A stretch of DNA of 7,473 bases. Source: Pseudomonadota bacterium. Lineage in GTDB: Bacteria > Pseudomonadota > Gammaproteobacteria > Enterobacterales > Enterobacteriaceae. Of the stretch, positions 1-3,685 are shown one piece after another. Under the pieces are notes generated by a model, which was not told the origin of the DNA, made no database searches, and worked only from the letters and a program-made list of their open reading frames with translations. A program made the position numbers and the translations under genes. Position 1 is the first letter of the stretch; every line of letters starts with the position of its first letter. Location of the stretch: positions 1-7,473 of the forward strand of contig JAEYFY010000468.1 of the NCBI GenBank assembly GCA_023454395.1. The letters are read 5' to 3'.

Positions 1-256
1 ACAAGCTTGATTTCACTTGGGCATCAGCAAGAATTTTTTCTTGTTCATTACGTAGAAAATCAATTTCAGCGTGAATGAGATCAGTTTGAGTAGGCTCTTT
101 AAAAGGGACATCAACAGTATGTTCCGCAATAACAAAACCTAGTCCAGCATTGGGATCGGCTTTAAATGCGTAGGCGTTATATTGATAAGAACCATCGAAC
201 TGTTTTTGAGCGTGAATATAGAGTGTGACGGTTAGGCTTTCAGGTTGTGCTTTCAT
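1..256 (-). CDS. Phage protein of unknown function, 3' end outside window
   Basis: This leftward frame starts at ATG 256-254 and runs open for 85 codons to the window edge. It reads MKAQPESLTVTLYIHAQKQF at the start and ends in a charged, probably helical segment (residues about 64-85, with EIDFLRNEQEKILADAQ). A strong Shine-Dalgarno AAAGGAG lies 5 bases upstream. No catalytic motif, signal peptide or membrane segment is visible. The N-terminal half alternates hydrophobic and polar residues as a beta-rich fold would. Its position in the leftward early operon, between PL and the recombination/integration side, fits a small accessory early gene. I do not recognise the family with certainty. That it is a real gene is well supported by the ribosome site and uninterrupted frame; its function is unknown. 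Confidence 0.8.
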   Translation of the reverse strand, partial: MKAQPESLTVTLYIHAQKQFDGSYQYNAYAFKADPNAGLGFVIAEHTVDVPFKEPTQTDLIHAEIDFLRNEQEKILADAQVKSSL

Positions 257-293
257 AGCAACTCCTTTAAAATAACTGCGATCAGTGATTTAT

Positions 294-330
294 CATTGGT
301 CTTGCCTCTTCTAGCGTTTGGTCGCGCTAG
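294..330 (-). repeat. Hairpin + RBS module, copy A (leader of the leftward gene)
   Basis: Read leftward, a perfect hairpin CTAGCG-CGACCAAA-CGCTAG (330 to 311) directly abuts GAAGAGGCAAGACCAATGAT (311 to 292). The ATG at 296-294 opens only a four-codon frame (Met-Ile-Asn-His, stop 284-282). The gene proper starts at 256 with its own Shine-Dalgarno. A second hairpin just upstream (365 to 338, CTCGG/CCGAG stem) also carries CCGACCAAAGC in its loop. Other copies are at 2589-2631 and 5107-5151, with a degenerate one at 829-858. Confidence 0.75.
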
Positions 331-372
331 TAGAACTCTCGGTTAGCTTTGGTCGGCGACCCGAGGTAAAGG

Positions 373-395
373 AACCCACTTCGGTGGGTTTTTTT
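373..395 (+). terminator. Intrinsic terminator
   Basis: A perfect 7-bp stem AACCCAC-TTCG-GTGGGTT (373-390) with a UUCG tetraloop is followed by five T (391-395). It works only rightward, because no T run follows on the other strand. No rightward protein gene lies upstream of it in the window, which is why a small RNA is suspected. Confidence 0.85.
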
Positions 396-475
396 ACGTC
401 TAAAATTTGTTGCCTGATTATTTATCCTCATCAGGCGGTTGAGGTTCCTGCATTCCGCAACGCAAGGAATCTGTG

Positions 476-481
476 TATAAT
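476..481 (+). promoter_or_regulatory. -10 box candidate for the zinc-ribbon gene
   Basis: A consensus TATAAT lies 34 bases before the ATG at 515. The -35 position (TTCCGC, 17 bases upstream) matches poorly, so strength and use are uncertain. Confidence 0.4.
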
Positions 482-499
482 TCAGTCACCGCAACGTAT

Positions 500-790
500 T
501 TAAGGAACTGAATTATGAGTAGTAACATCCGTATTAAATGTCCGGGCTGTGGACAGGATTTTGCTGTAGAAACTAGCGTTAAAGTCGAGAAAATAGACGA
601 GATTATTGGACATCCCTGCCTGCACTGTGCCAGAGTAATCACTGAACACGATGTTATCGTCCAAGTTCAAAAGCTCAGACAGGAACTTATCAGCAAGTTC
701 AGACGGAAGTAATGAAATAACTTTTGTTATTTTTTTTTCAAGTTCGCTGGTATCAATAATAATTGAAACTGTGCTTGCTTTCTTATTCAC
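500..790 (-). CDS. Hypothetical leftward early protein, first gene after PL
   Basis: This 96-codon frame starts at GTG 790-788, with GAGGA 8 bases upstream. The N-terminal half (VSIIIDTSELEKKITKVISL and following, residues 8-55) is a convincing amphipathic helical protein with an acidic character. The C-terminal half lies exactly opposite the zinc-ribbon gene 515-712 and reads less like a conserved domain. It occupies the place of lambda N, directly downstream of PL and of a boxB-like hairpin at 813-828. It lacks the arginine-rich N terminus of N proteins, so I do not call it N. The first half looks coding; whether the frame is used to its end is uncertain. Confidence 0.55.
   Translation of the reverse strand: MNKKASTVSIIIDTSELEKKITKVISLLPSELADKFLSELLNLDDNIVFSDYSGTVQAGMSNNLVYFLDFNASFYSKILSTARTFNTDVTTHNSVP
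515..712 (+). CDS. Small zinc-ribbon phage protein
   Basis: This 65-residue protein has two CxxC knuckles: CPGC at residues 9-12 and CLHC at about 35-38. They are separated by about 22 residues, as in a single zinc-ribbon or rubredoxin-like knuckle domain. A charged, probably helical tail follows (QKLRQELISKFRRK). Shine-Dalgarno AAGGA lies 8 bases before the ATG. A consensus -10 box TATAAT (476-481) lies 34 bases upstream, although its -35 is poor. A hairpin with a T run (715-738) directly follows the stop. It therefore looks like a self-contained moron-type unit lying against the direction of the leftward operon. It lies entirely opposite the leftward frame 790-500, in codon register, so one of the two may be spurious. 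Zinc binding is inferred from the cysteines; the function is unknown and the nearest family is not identified. Confidence 0.65.
   Translation: MSSNIRIKCPGCGQDFAVETSVKVEKIDEIIGHPCLHCARVITEHDVIVQVQKLRQELISKFRRK
715..738 (+). terminator. Intrinsic terminator after the zinc-ribbon gene
   Basis: Stem AAATAAC-TTTT-GTTATTT (715-732) runs into a T tract that continues to 738, starting 2 bases after the stop at 712. The stem is AT-rich and so only moderately stable. The same bases encode a lysine-rich stretch (KKKITK-like) of the opposing frame, so the T run could be coincidental. Confidence 0.5.
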
Positions 791-812
791 AATAATTTCC
801 TCATCAATAGAT

Positions 813-828
813 GCCCGTCTTTCCGGGC
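813..828 (-). promoter_or_regulatory. boxB-like GC-rich hairpin in the PL leader
   Basis: In the leftward RNA, GCCCG-GAAAGA-CGGGC forms a 5-bp stem with a purine loop, 22 bases before the GTG start at 790. Lambda boxB is a 5-bp GCCC-type stem with a GAAGA or GAAAA loop, so the resemblance is clear. This loop has six bases rather than five, and no boxA was found upstream. No T run follows on either strand, so it is not a terminator. Confidence 0.4.
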
Positions 829-858
829 TGTCAGGTCTTGCCTTGTAGCTTTGGTCGG
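829..858 (-). repeat. Degenerate copy of the hairpin + RBS module
   Basis: Leftward, CCGACCAAAGCTA (858 to 846) matches 13 of 13 bases at 356 to 344. It is followed by CAAGGCAAGACCTGA, which keeps AGGCAAGACC of the ribosome-site part but has lost the ATG. It sits in the PL leader just before the boxB-like hairpin. Confidence 0.55.
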
Positions 859-885
859 TAACTAATTAAATTCCCTGGTATTGCT

Positions 886-962
886 AAAAAACTTGCCGTT
901 ATGCCGTGGTAATCATGACAGGTCGCGATGAGAGCTGTGGTTCTCCTCCGACATAACAGCAA
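886..962 (-). promoter_or_regulatory. Long stem-loop with T run in the PL leader RNA
   Basis: In leftward RNA, the 14 bases at 962-949 pair with those at 906-893 (TTGCTGTTATGTCG against CGGCATAACGGCAA). All 14 pairs form if two G-U wobbles are allowed; on the opposite strand these positions are C-A mismatches, so the leftward RNA is the structured one. G and six T (891-886) follow at once, as in an intrinsic terminator. The 42-base loop is long for a terminator and contains a GGAGGAG sequence and a 13-codon frame starting inside the stem (MSEENHSSHRDLS). It may be a leader terminator, an antitermination element or a regulated leader. No gene lies in 791-1176. Confidence 0.5.
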
Positions 963-969
963 AACTGAA

Positions 970-998
970 TCTGAACACTTACCTAAACACTTGCTGTG
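970..998 (+). repeat. About 30-bp direct repeat, copy 1 (in PL leader)
   Basis: TCTGAACAC, 3 bases, then CCTAAACA, one variable base and TTGCTGTG. The same three blocks recur in the same order at 7352-7382 with a 5-base first gap. This copy lies in non-coding DNA downstream of PL. Confidence 0.65.
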
Positions 999-1064
999 GT
1001 TTAAATAGAAATATTAATTCAGATTGTTTCTTACATCGTTTATGTTTCTGAACCAATGAAAAAG

Positions 1065-1093
1065 AGTTTATTATTATGAACAAAAAATGTCAA
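1065..1093 (-). promoter_or_regulatory. PL, leftward early promoter, with flanking operators
   Basis: Leftward, a perfect -35 TTGACA (1093-1088) is separated by 17 bases from TAAACT (1070-1065). Operator-like words TTATGAACAA (1074-1083) and TTGTGAACAA (1109-1118) flank the -35 at 35-bp spacing. The second is the core of a perfect 14-bp palindrome, AATTGTGAACAATT (1107-1120). The block AGTTTATTAT occurs here (1065-1074) and at the repressor/Cro switch (1859-1868). Position and operators fit PL of a lambdoid phage. Confidence 0.7.
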
Positions 1094-1106
1094 TAATAAA
1101 GTTTAG

Positions 1107-1120
1107 AATTGTGAACAATT
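1107..1120. promoter_or_regulatory. 14-bp perfect palindrome, candidate left operator
   Basis: AATTGTGAACAATT has two 6-base arms around a 2-base centre. That is the same geometry as ATAAACTAGTTTAT at 1892-1905 in the right operator. It lies 14 bases upstream of the PL -35 box. Confidence 0.5.
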
Positions 1121-1133
1121 TTGTGATGGATAT

Positions 1134-1156
1134 AAAAAAACCAGCAAATGCTGGTT
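1134..1156 (-). terminator. Terminator of the repressor gene
   Basis: Leftward, AACCAGC-ATTT-GCTGGTT (1156-1139) is followed by T residues down to 1134, beginning about 20 bases after the repressor stop. It separates repressor-gene transcription from the PL region. Confidence 0.9.
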
Positions 1157-1176
1157 CTAATATAATGTGACGTAAA

Positions 1177-1836
1177 TTAGTAAAGCTGTAACTGCATTTT
1201 TAAACATACACCGATGATCAGCGTGTCGTTAGTTACTTGAATTCGTTCATAGTCAGAGTTTAAAGACATTAAATATTTATTAGGCCCATCAATTATATAT
1301 TGCTTTACTATCGCTTGTTTATCGTTAGGGCTTACTCTAGCTACAACAATAGAGCCTGATTTTATTTGAGTTCCTACATCGACAATTAAAGTGGCACCTA
1401 CTGGGATCGACAAACCTTGCCCAGATATATTCATCATTGAATTATTTTCCATTTTAACAGCAAATGCGAATGGGGAAACTAATTCAAGTACTTCTAACCA
1501 TGATGTCGCTTCAACATCTGGCCCATGCATTAGTTCATGCCATATTGCTGCTTGTTCAAATGAAATCAATGGGATTTCATGAATTCTTATGTGGTATGAG
1601 GTTGCCTCATTAGAAGGGATCTCATTTACAGGCCCTCCCTCAAGAAGCCAATTTTCTGATACTCGTAATACCCTAGCTAAGTTTGGGATGTATTTGGAAG
1701 ATGGCTCTGACTTTCCATTTATCCACTGGCTAACTGCGCCTTTGGATGCACCTGTGGCTTCAACAATATGACGACTCTTTAAGTGTAATTGGCTCATACA
1801 TAGGTTTATACGGTCATGTATGTTAAATGCTTTCAT
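1177..1836 (-). CDS. CI-type prophage repressor (XRE HTH + S24 peptidase)
   Basis: This is the lysogeny-maintaining repressor. It binds the operators at PL and PR as a dimer and is normally inactivated by RecA-stimulated self-cleavage. The 219-residue protein has an XRE-type helix-turn-helix at about 10-65 (IVEATGASKGAVSQWINGK) and a C-terminal LexA/S24 domain at about 85-215. The nucleophile is Ser133 in NNSMM and the general base is Lys178 in AIVKQY. The expected Ala-Gly scissile pair in the PLIS-x-x-QAG-x-W context is Ala96-Ala97 here (SFEQAAIW). The chosen ATG (1836-1834) has AGAAGGG just upstream; a TTG start six codons earlier would overlap that site. The gene is divergent from the Cro-like gene and is expressed from PRM. 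The family call is firm; cleavability is open. Confidence 0.93.
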   Translation of the reverse strand: MKAFNIHDRINLCMSQLHLKSRHIVEATGASKGAVSQWINGKSEPSSKYIPNLARVLRVSENWLLEGGPVNEIPSNEATSYHIRIHEIPLISFEQAAIWHELMHGPDVEATSWLEVLELVSPFAFAVKMENNSMMNISGQGLSIPVGATLIVDVGTQIKSGSIVVARVSPNDKQAIVKQYIIDGPNKYLMSLNSDYERIQVTNDTLIIGVCLKMQLQLY

Positions 1837-1863
1837 GTTCACCCTTCTAAACAAAATAAGTTT

Positions 1864-1892
1864 ATTATATTGATCTTTGGTGTTTACGATTA
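1864..1892 (-). promoter_or_regulatory. PRM, repressor-maintenance promoter
   Basis: Leftward, a perfect -10 TATAAT (1869-1864) has only a poor -35 (TAATCG, 17 bases upstream) that touches the operator palindrome 1892-1905. A good -10 with a weak -35 next to an operator is the pattern of a promoter activated by its own repressor. Transcription would start about 15-20 bases before the repressor ribosome site. Confidence 0.6.
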
Positions 1893-1896
1893 TAAA
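1870..1896 (+). promoter_or_regulatory. PR, rightward early promoter
   Basis: TTGATC (1870-1875) is followed by TATAAA (1891-1896) at 15-base spacing, or TAAACT (1893-1898) at 17. Both -10 choices lie in the operator palindrome, so a bound repressor would block the promoter. It would drive the Cro-like gene starting at 1930. Confidence 0.5.
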
Positions 1897-1929
1897 CTAG
1901 TTTATCAAGTTCAACAGAGGATGTAACCC

Positions 1930-2115
1930 ATGTTAAAAAAAAATGTAATTAATTTCTTTGGCGGTGTCACTGCAACAGCAAAGGCCCTAGGTATTTCTAA
2001 ATCGACCGTGAGCATTTGGAAGCCTGAGATACCATGGAAATACGCGTTGTTAATCGAAAAAATCACTCAAGGAACGCTTAAAGCTAATGTAGCGATAGAG
2101 CGTTTAAAAAACTGA
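1930..2115 (+). CDS. Cro/YdaS-like HTH regulator
   Basis: A 61-residue single-domain DNA-binding protein that should repress PRM and PL/PR during lytic growth. The helix-turn-helix is at residues 13-31 (VTATAKALGISKSTVSIWK). The opening KKNVINFFGGVTATAKALGIS closely resembles P22 Cro and the YdaS family. The ATG is preceded by AGAGGA with 8 bases spacing. It is divergent from the repressor gene and is the first gene of the rightward operon. The pairing with a YdaT-family gene immediately downstream matches the ydaS-ydaT arrangement of the Rac prophage, where YdaS is the Cro-type protein. The role is assigned from fold, size and position, all of which agree. Confidence 0.88.
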   Translation: MLKKNVINFFGGVTATAKALGISKSTVSIWKPEIPWKYALLIEKITQGTLKANVAIERLKN

Positions 2116-2155
2116 TTCTTAATAATCAATTTTACTAGCGACAGGAGACGCAAAA

Positions 2156-2611
2156 ATGAATTTTGATATTAATACTATCAGAGCCGAAGTTGAGGACTGG
2201 GCGGTAGAGCAAGGGCAAGAGCATGTTGCTATTGAGATCAGCAGAGCTTATTTACGGTTAGTTATCACTCAAGATAAAGGTCGTTTACAGATGATTGAGG
2301 ATCAAGCGGGTAAAGCTGACTGGAAAGCAATCAACAATAACCGGCAACAAATTTTCCGTTGGTTACGTGGTGATTCTCGCGCATCTCAAAGAAAAATAGC
2401 CGAATTAATGCCAGCGATAGAAATGGCACTACCGGCTTCGAGATTAGCTCGAGTACGTGGAGACACCAAAAACTATTTAGCAACCGTAGCCATTCAGCGT
2501 TTTGCTGATGCTATGACTGAAATCTTATTAGAAGGTCGTGACATGTCACACCAAATAAACAATGTAGTACGTGCATTAAATGAAATATCACGCCCGACCA
2601 GCGTGCACTAA
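2156..2611 (+). CDS. YdaT-family protein in the CII position
   Basis: A 151-residue protein with the YdaT hallmarks: a tryptophan-containing N-terminal helix, EISRAYLRL (about 27-35), NNRQQIFRWLRGD (about 61-73), and the run KIAELMPAIEMALPASRLAR (80-99). Rac YdaT keeps the same order (ITRAYFEL, NTQKIFRW, ALLPAIEKAMP). The C-terminal part is helical and probably oligomerises. YdaT was named a toxin because it is harmful when overproduced; later work treats it as a DNA-binding analogue of CII. Its place directly after the Cro-like gene fits the latter role. AGGAG lies 8 bases before the ATG. The stop lies inside the hairpin-RBS module of the next gene. Confidence 0.85.
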   Translation: MNFDINTIRAEVEDWAVEQGQEHVAIEISRAYLRLVITQDKGRLQMIEDQAGKADWKAINNNRQQIFRWLRGDSRASQRKIAELMPAIEMALPASRLARVRGDTKNYLATVAIQRFADAMTEILLEGRDMSHQINNVVRALNEISRPTSVH

Positions 2612-2631
2612 TTCAAGAGGCAAGACCAATG
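2589..2631 (+). repeat. Hairpin + RBS module, copy B
   Basis: A hairpin CACGC-CCGACCA-GCGTG (2589-2605) uses the last codons of the YdaT-family gene. AAGAGGCAAGACCAATGAT (2615-2633) supplies the ribosome site and start of the next gene. The 19-base segment is identical to the leftward copy at 310 to 292. Confidence 0.8.
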
Positions 2632-2853
2632 ATTAGATCAACTGAAAAAATCACATACCGCAATGGGTTTATGCTGAATGATAAACCTGCTCATATCTCA
2701 GAAATTAAGGATATTTTTGAAGGTAGACGTGTTATTGCGCTGTTAGTTTGGGAACAGTATGAGAAGCAGAAACAAAAGTTATGCTCAAAAAAACTAACGA
2801 CTGATCAGTATAAAAATGCTTGTCATGACATAGCTAAATCGTTGGGGGTGTGA
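2629..2853 (+). CDS. Small phage protein of unknown function
   Basis: A 74-residue basic protein with no recognised motif, no cysteine pair and no membrane segment. Residues 15-60 are rich in charged residues and probably helical (VIALLVWEQYEKQKQKL). It is translated from the conserved AGAGG site of module copy B. Its stop TGA (2851-2853) is one base before the GTG of the replication initiator, and its last codons provide that gene's purine-rich ribosome site (GGGGGTG), so the two are translationally coupled. Position suggests a replication-linked or regulatory accessory role; this is inference from context only. Confidence 0.75.
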   Translation: MIRSTEKITYRNGFMLNDKPAHISEIKDIFEGRRVIALLVWEQYEKQKQKLCSKKLTTDQYKNACHDIAKSLGV

Positions 2854-2854
2854 A

Positions 2855-3685
2855 GTGAGAGCCTCCGATTTGTTATTAGACTTTGGACGTCCAGTTGCTT
2901 ATTTCCCTGGGCTAGTAAAACGTTTTGGCAGTGTAAATGCAGTAATATTTTTTAGCCAAATATTTTATTGGCAGGATAAAGCTGACTCTAAATTAGGTGT
3001 TTATAAAACCTCAGAAGAAATTGAATCTGAAACGGGTTTAAGCTATCGAGAACAACTTACAGCCAGAAAGCATTTAGTTAGCAGAGGCATTTTGATTGAG
3101 ACTAATAAACGCCTAGAGCATAAAATTTATTATCTAATTGACTGTGAAAAATTAGATTGTGTCATGTCACAACCTATTGAAAATACCCCAAATGCGCAAA
3201 GCGCAACTGGGGAAAGTCACAATGGTGATTTCGCGGAACAACAAAACGAACGACCGCGACAAGACAAAACCGACGGTGGCGATGAAACAAATCCGCAGTT
3301 CGATCCTACAGAGATTACTACATATATTACTACAGATATTACAGATGGTACGTCAGGAGAACCTGACGACAAAAAATCGTCATCAAAAATTAAATTGAAT
3401 TATGAAAATATTATTAATTCATATCACGATATTTTGGCTGATATGCCAGCTATCAAAGTGATGACTGATGAGCGTAAACGGAAGTTAAGAAATTTCTGGA
3501 TAAAATTTAAATTCAATCAAGAGCGCTGGGAGAATTATTTATCGTATATTGCCAGTAATTGTCGATGGATGATGGAGGATCGAGATAATGGGCGAGGGGG
3601 GACATGGCGACGTAAAAATTTAGATTATTTGATTACTGAGCGTTGCTATGTCGCTGTCAAGGAGGAACGTGCTAATGACAAATGA
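2855..3685 (+). CDS. Phage replication initiator, O-like
   Basis: A 276-residue protein that should bind the phage origin and recruit the helicase encoded next to it. Residues about 15-95 form a winged-helix-type domain (FFSQIFYWQDKADSKLGVYK, then SEEIESETGLSYREQLTARK). Residues about 105-185 are a low-complexity acidic and polar linker. Residues about 185-270 form a helical C-terminal domain with many W/Y/R residues (NFWIKFKFNQERWENYLSYI). This layout of DNA-binding N terminus, origin-bearing linker and partner-binding C terminus is that of lambda O and P18-type proteins. The start is GTG with GGGGGTG upstream. The 3' end overlaps the helicase gene by 11 bases. The exact family is not identified; the role is well supported by neighbours. 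Confidence 0.8.
   Translation: MRASDLLLDFGRPVAYFPGLVKRFGSVNAVIFFSQIFYWQDKADSKLGVYKTSEEIESETGLSYREQLTARKHLVSRGILIETNKRLEHKIYYLIDCEKLDCVMSQPIENTPNAQSATGESHNGDFAEQQNERPRQDKTDGGDETNPQFDPTEITTYITTDITDGTSGEPDDKKSSSKIKLNYENIINSYHDILADMPAIKVMTDERKRKLRNFWIKFKFNQERWENYLSYIASNCRWMMEDRDNGRGGTWRRKNLDYLITERCYVAVKEERANDK
3186..3368. other. Candidate replication origin inside the initiator gene
   Basis: The linker-coding DNA is unusually structured. A hairpin CCCCA-aa-TGCGC (3186-3197), AAA loop, GCGCA-ac-TGGGG (to 3212) is nearly perfect. TCGCGG (3231-3236) pairs with CCGCGA (3254-3259). AT-rich tandem repeats ATTACTACATAT and ATTACTACAGAT plus ATTACAGAT cover 3314-3346. CGTCAGG-AGAA-CCTGACG (3351-3368) is a perfect hairpin. 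Lambda and P22 carry their origins in the same place, with repeats followed by AT-rich DNA. No classic 18-bp iterons were seen, so the call rests on position and structure. Confidence 0.45.

Larger units (their letters stand above)
245..395 (+). ncRNA. Candidate small structured RNA with own promoter and terminator
   Basis: On the + strand, a promoter-like TTGTGC (245-250), 17 bases, then TAAAAT (268-273) would start a transcript near 280. That transcript passes two hairpins (311-330 and 338-365) and stops at a strong intrinsic terminator (373-395). No open frame of useful size lies between. The resulting RNA of about 115 nt would be antisense to the leader of the leftward gene starting at 256 but would not cover its start codon. 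The terminator is solid. The -35 box is weak and transcription is inferred, so the RNA itself is only a candidate. Confidence 0.35.
1848..1905. promoter_or_regulatory. Right operator region (OR)
   Basis: A perfect palindrome, ATAAACTAGTTTAT (1892-1905), is the best site. The half-site TAAAC/GTTTA occurs five times in 57 bp: TAAAC at 1848 and 1893, GTTTA at 1860, 1882 and 1900. The related words TTCTAAACAA (1845-1854) and TTATAAACTA (1890-1899) match those around PL. The region lies between the divergent repressor and Cro-like genes, so repressor and Cro-like protein are the expected ligands. Confidence 0.6.

Noticed and set aside
318..503. Rightward open frame across the terminator and intergenic region
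   Set aside because: It runs through the hairpins and terminator, has no ribosome site and no protein-like composition.
500..790. Leftward 96-aa frame as an N antiterminator
   Set aside because: It lacks the arginine-rich N-terminal RNA-binding motif and is acidic or neutral overall.
914..951. GGAGGAG in the PL leader as the ribosome site of a small leftward gene
   Set aside because: No ATG, GTG or TTG lies at usable distance. The ATG at 914-912 is about 27 bases away and encodes only five residues.
1391..1771. Rightward frames opposite the repressor gene
   Set aside because: They are antisense shadows of the S24 repressor with no ribosome sites.
1837..1854. Upstream TTG start extending the repressor by six residues
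   Set aside because: The extension would be read through the AGAAGGG ribosome site of the ATG at 1836, and the ATG gives the normal repressor N terminus.
2113..2128. TGATT-CTTAAT-AATCA hairpin after the Cro-like gene as a tR1-type terminator
   Set aside because: The stem is five AT-rich pairs and is followed by only a short T run.
3159..3398. Alternative frame inside the replication initiator
   Set aside because: It overlaps a well-supported gene, lacks a ribosome site and arises from the low-complexity linker.
3648..3674. ATG at 3648 as the helicase start
   Set aside because: No ribosome site precedes it, while the ATG at 3675 has AAGGAGG at good spacing and starts directly before the conserved DnaB N terminus.
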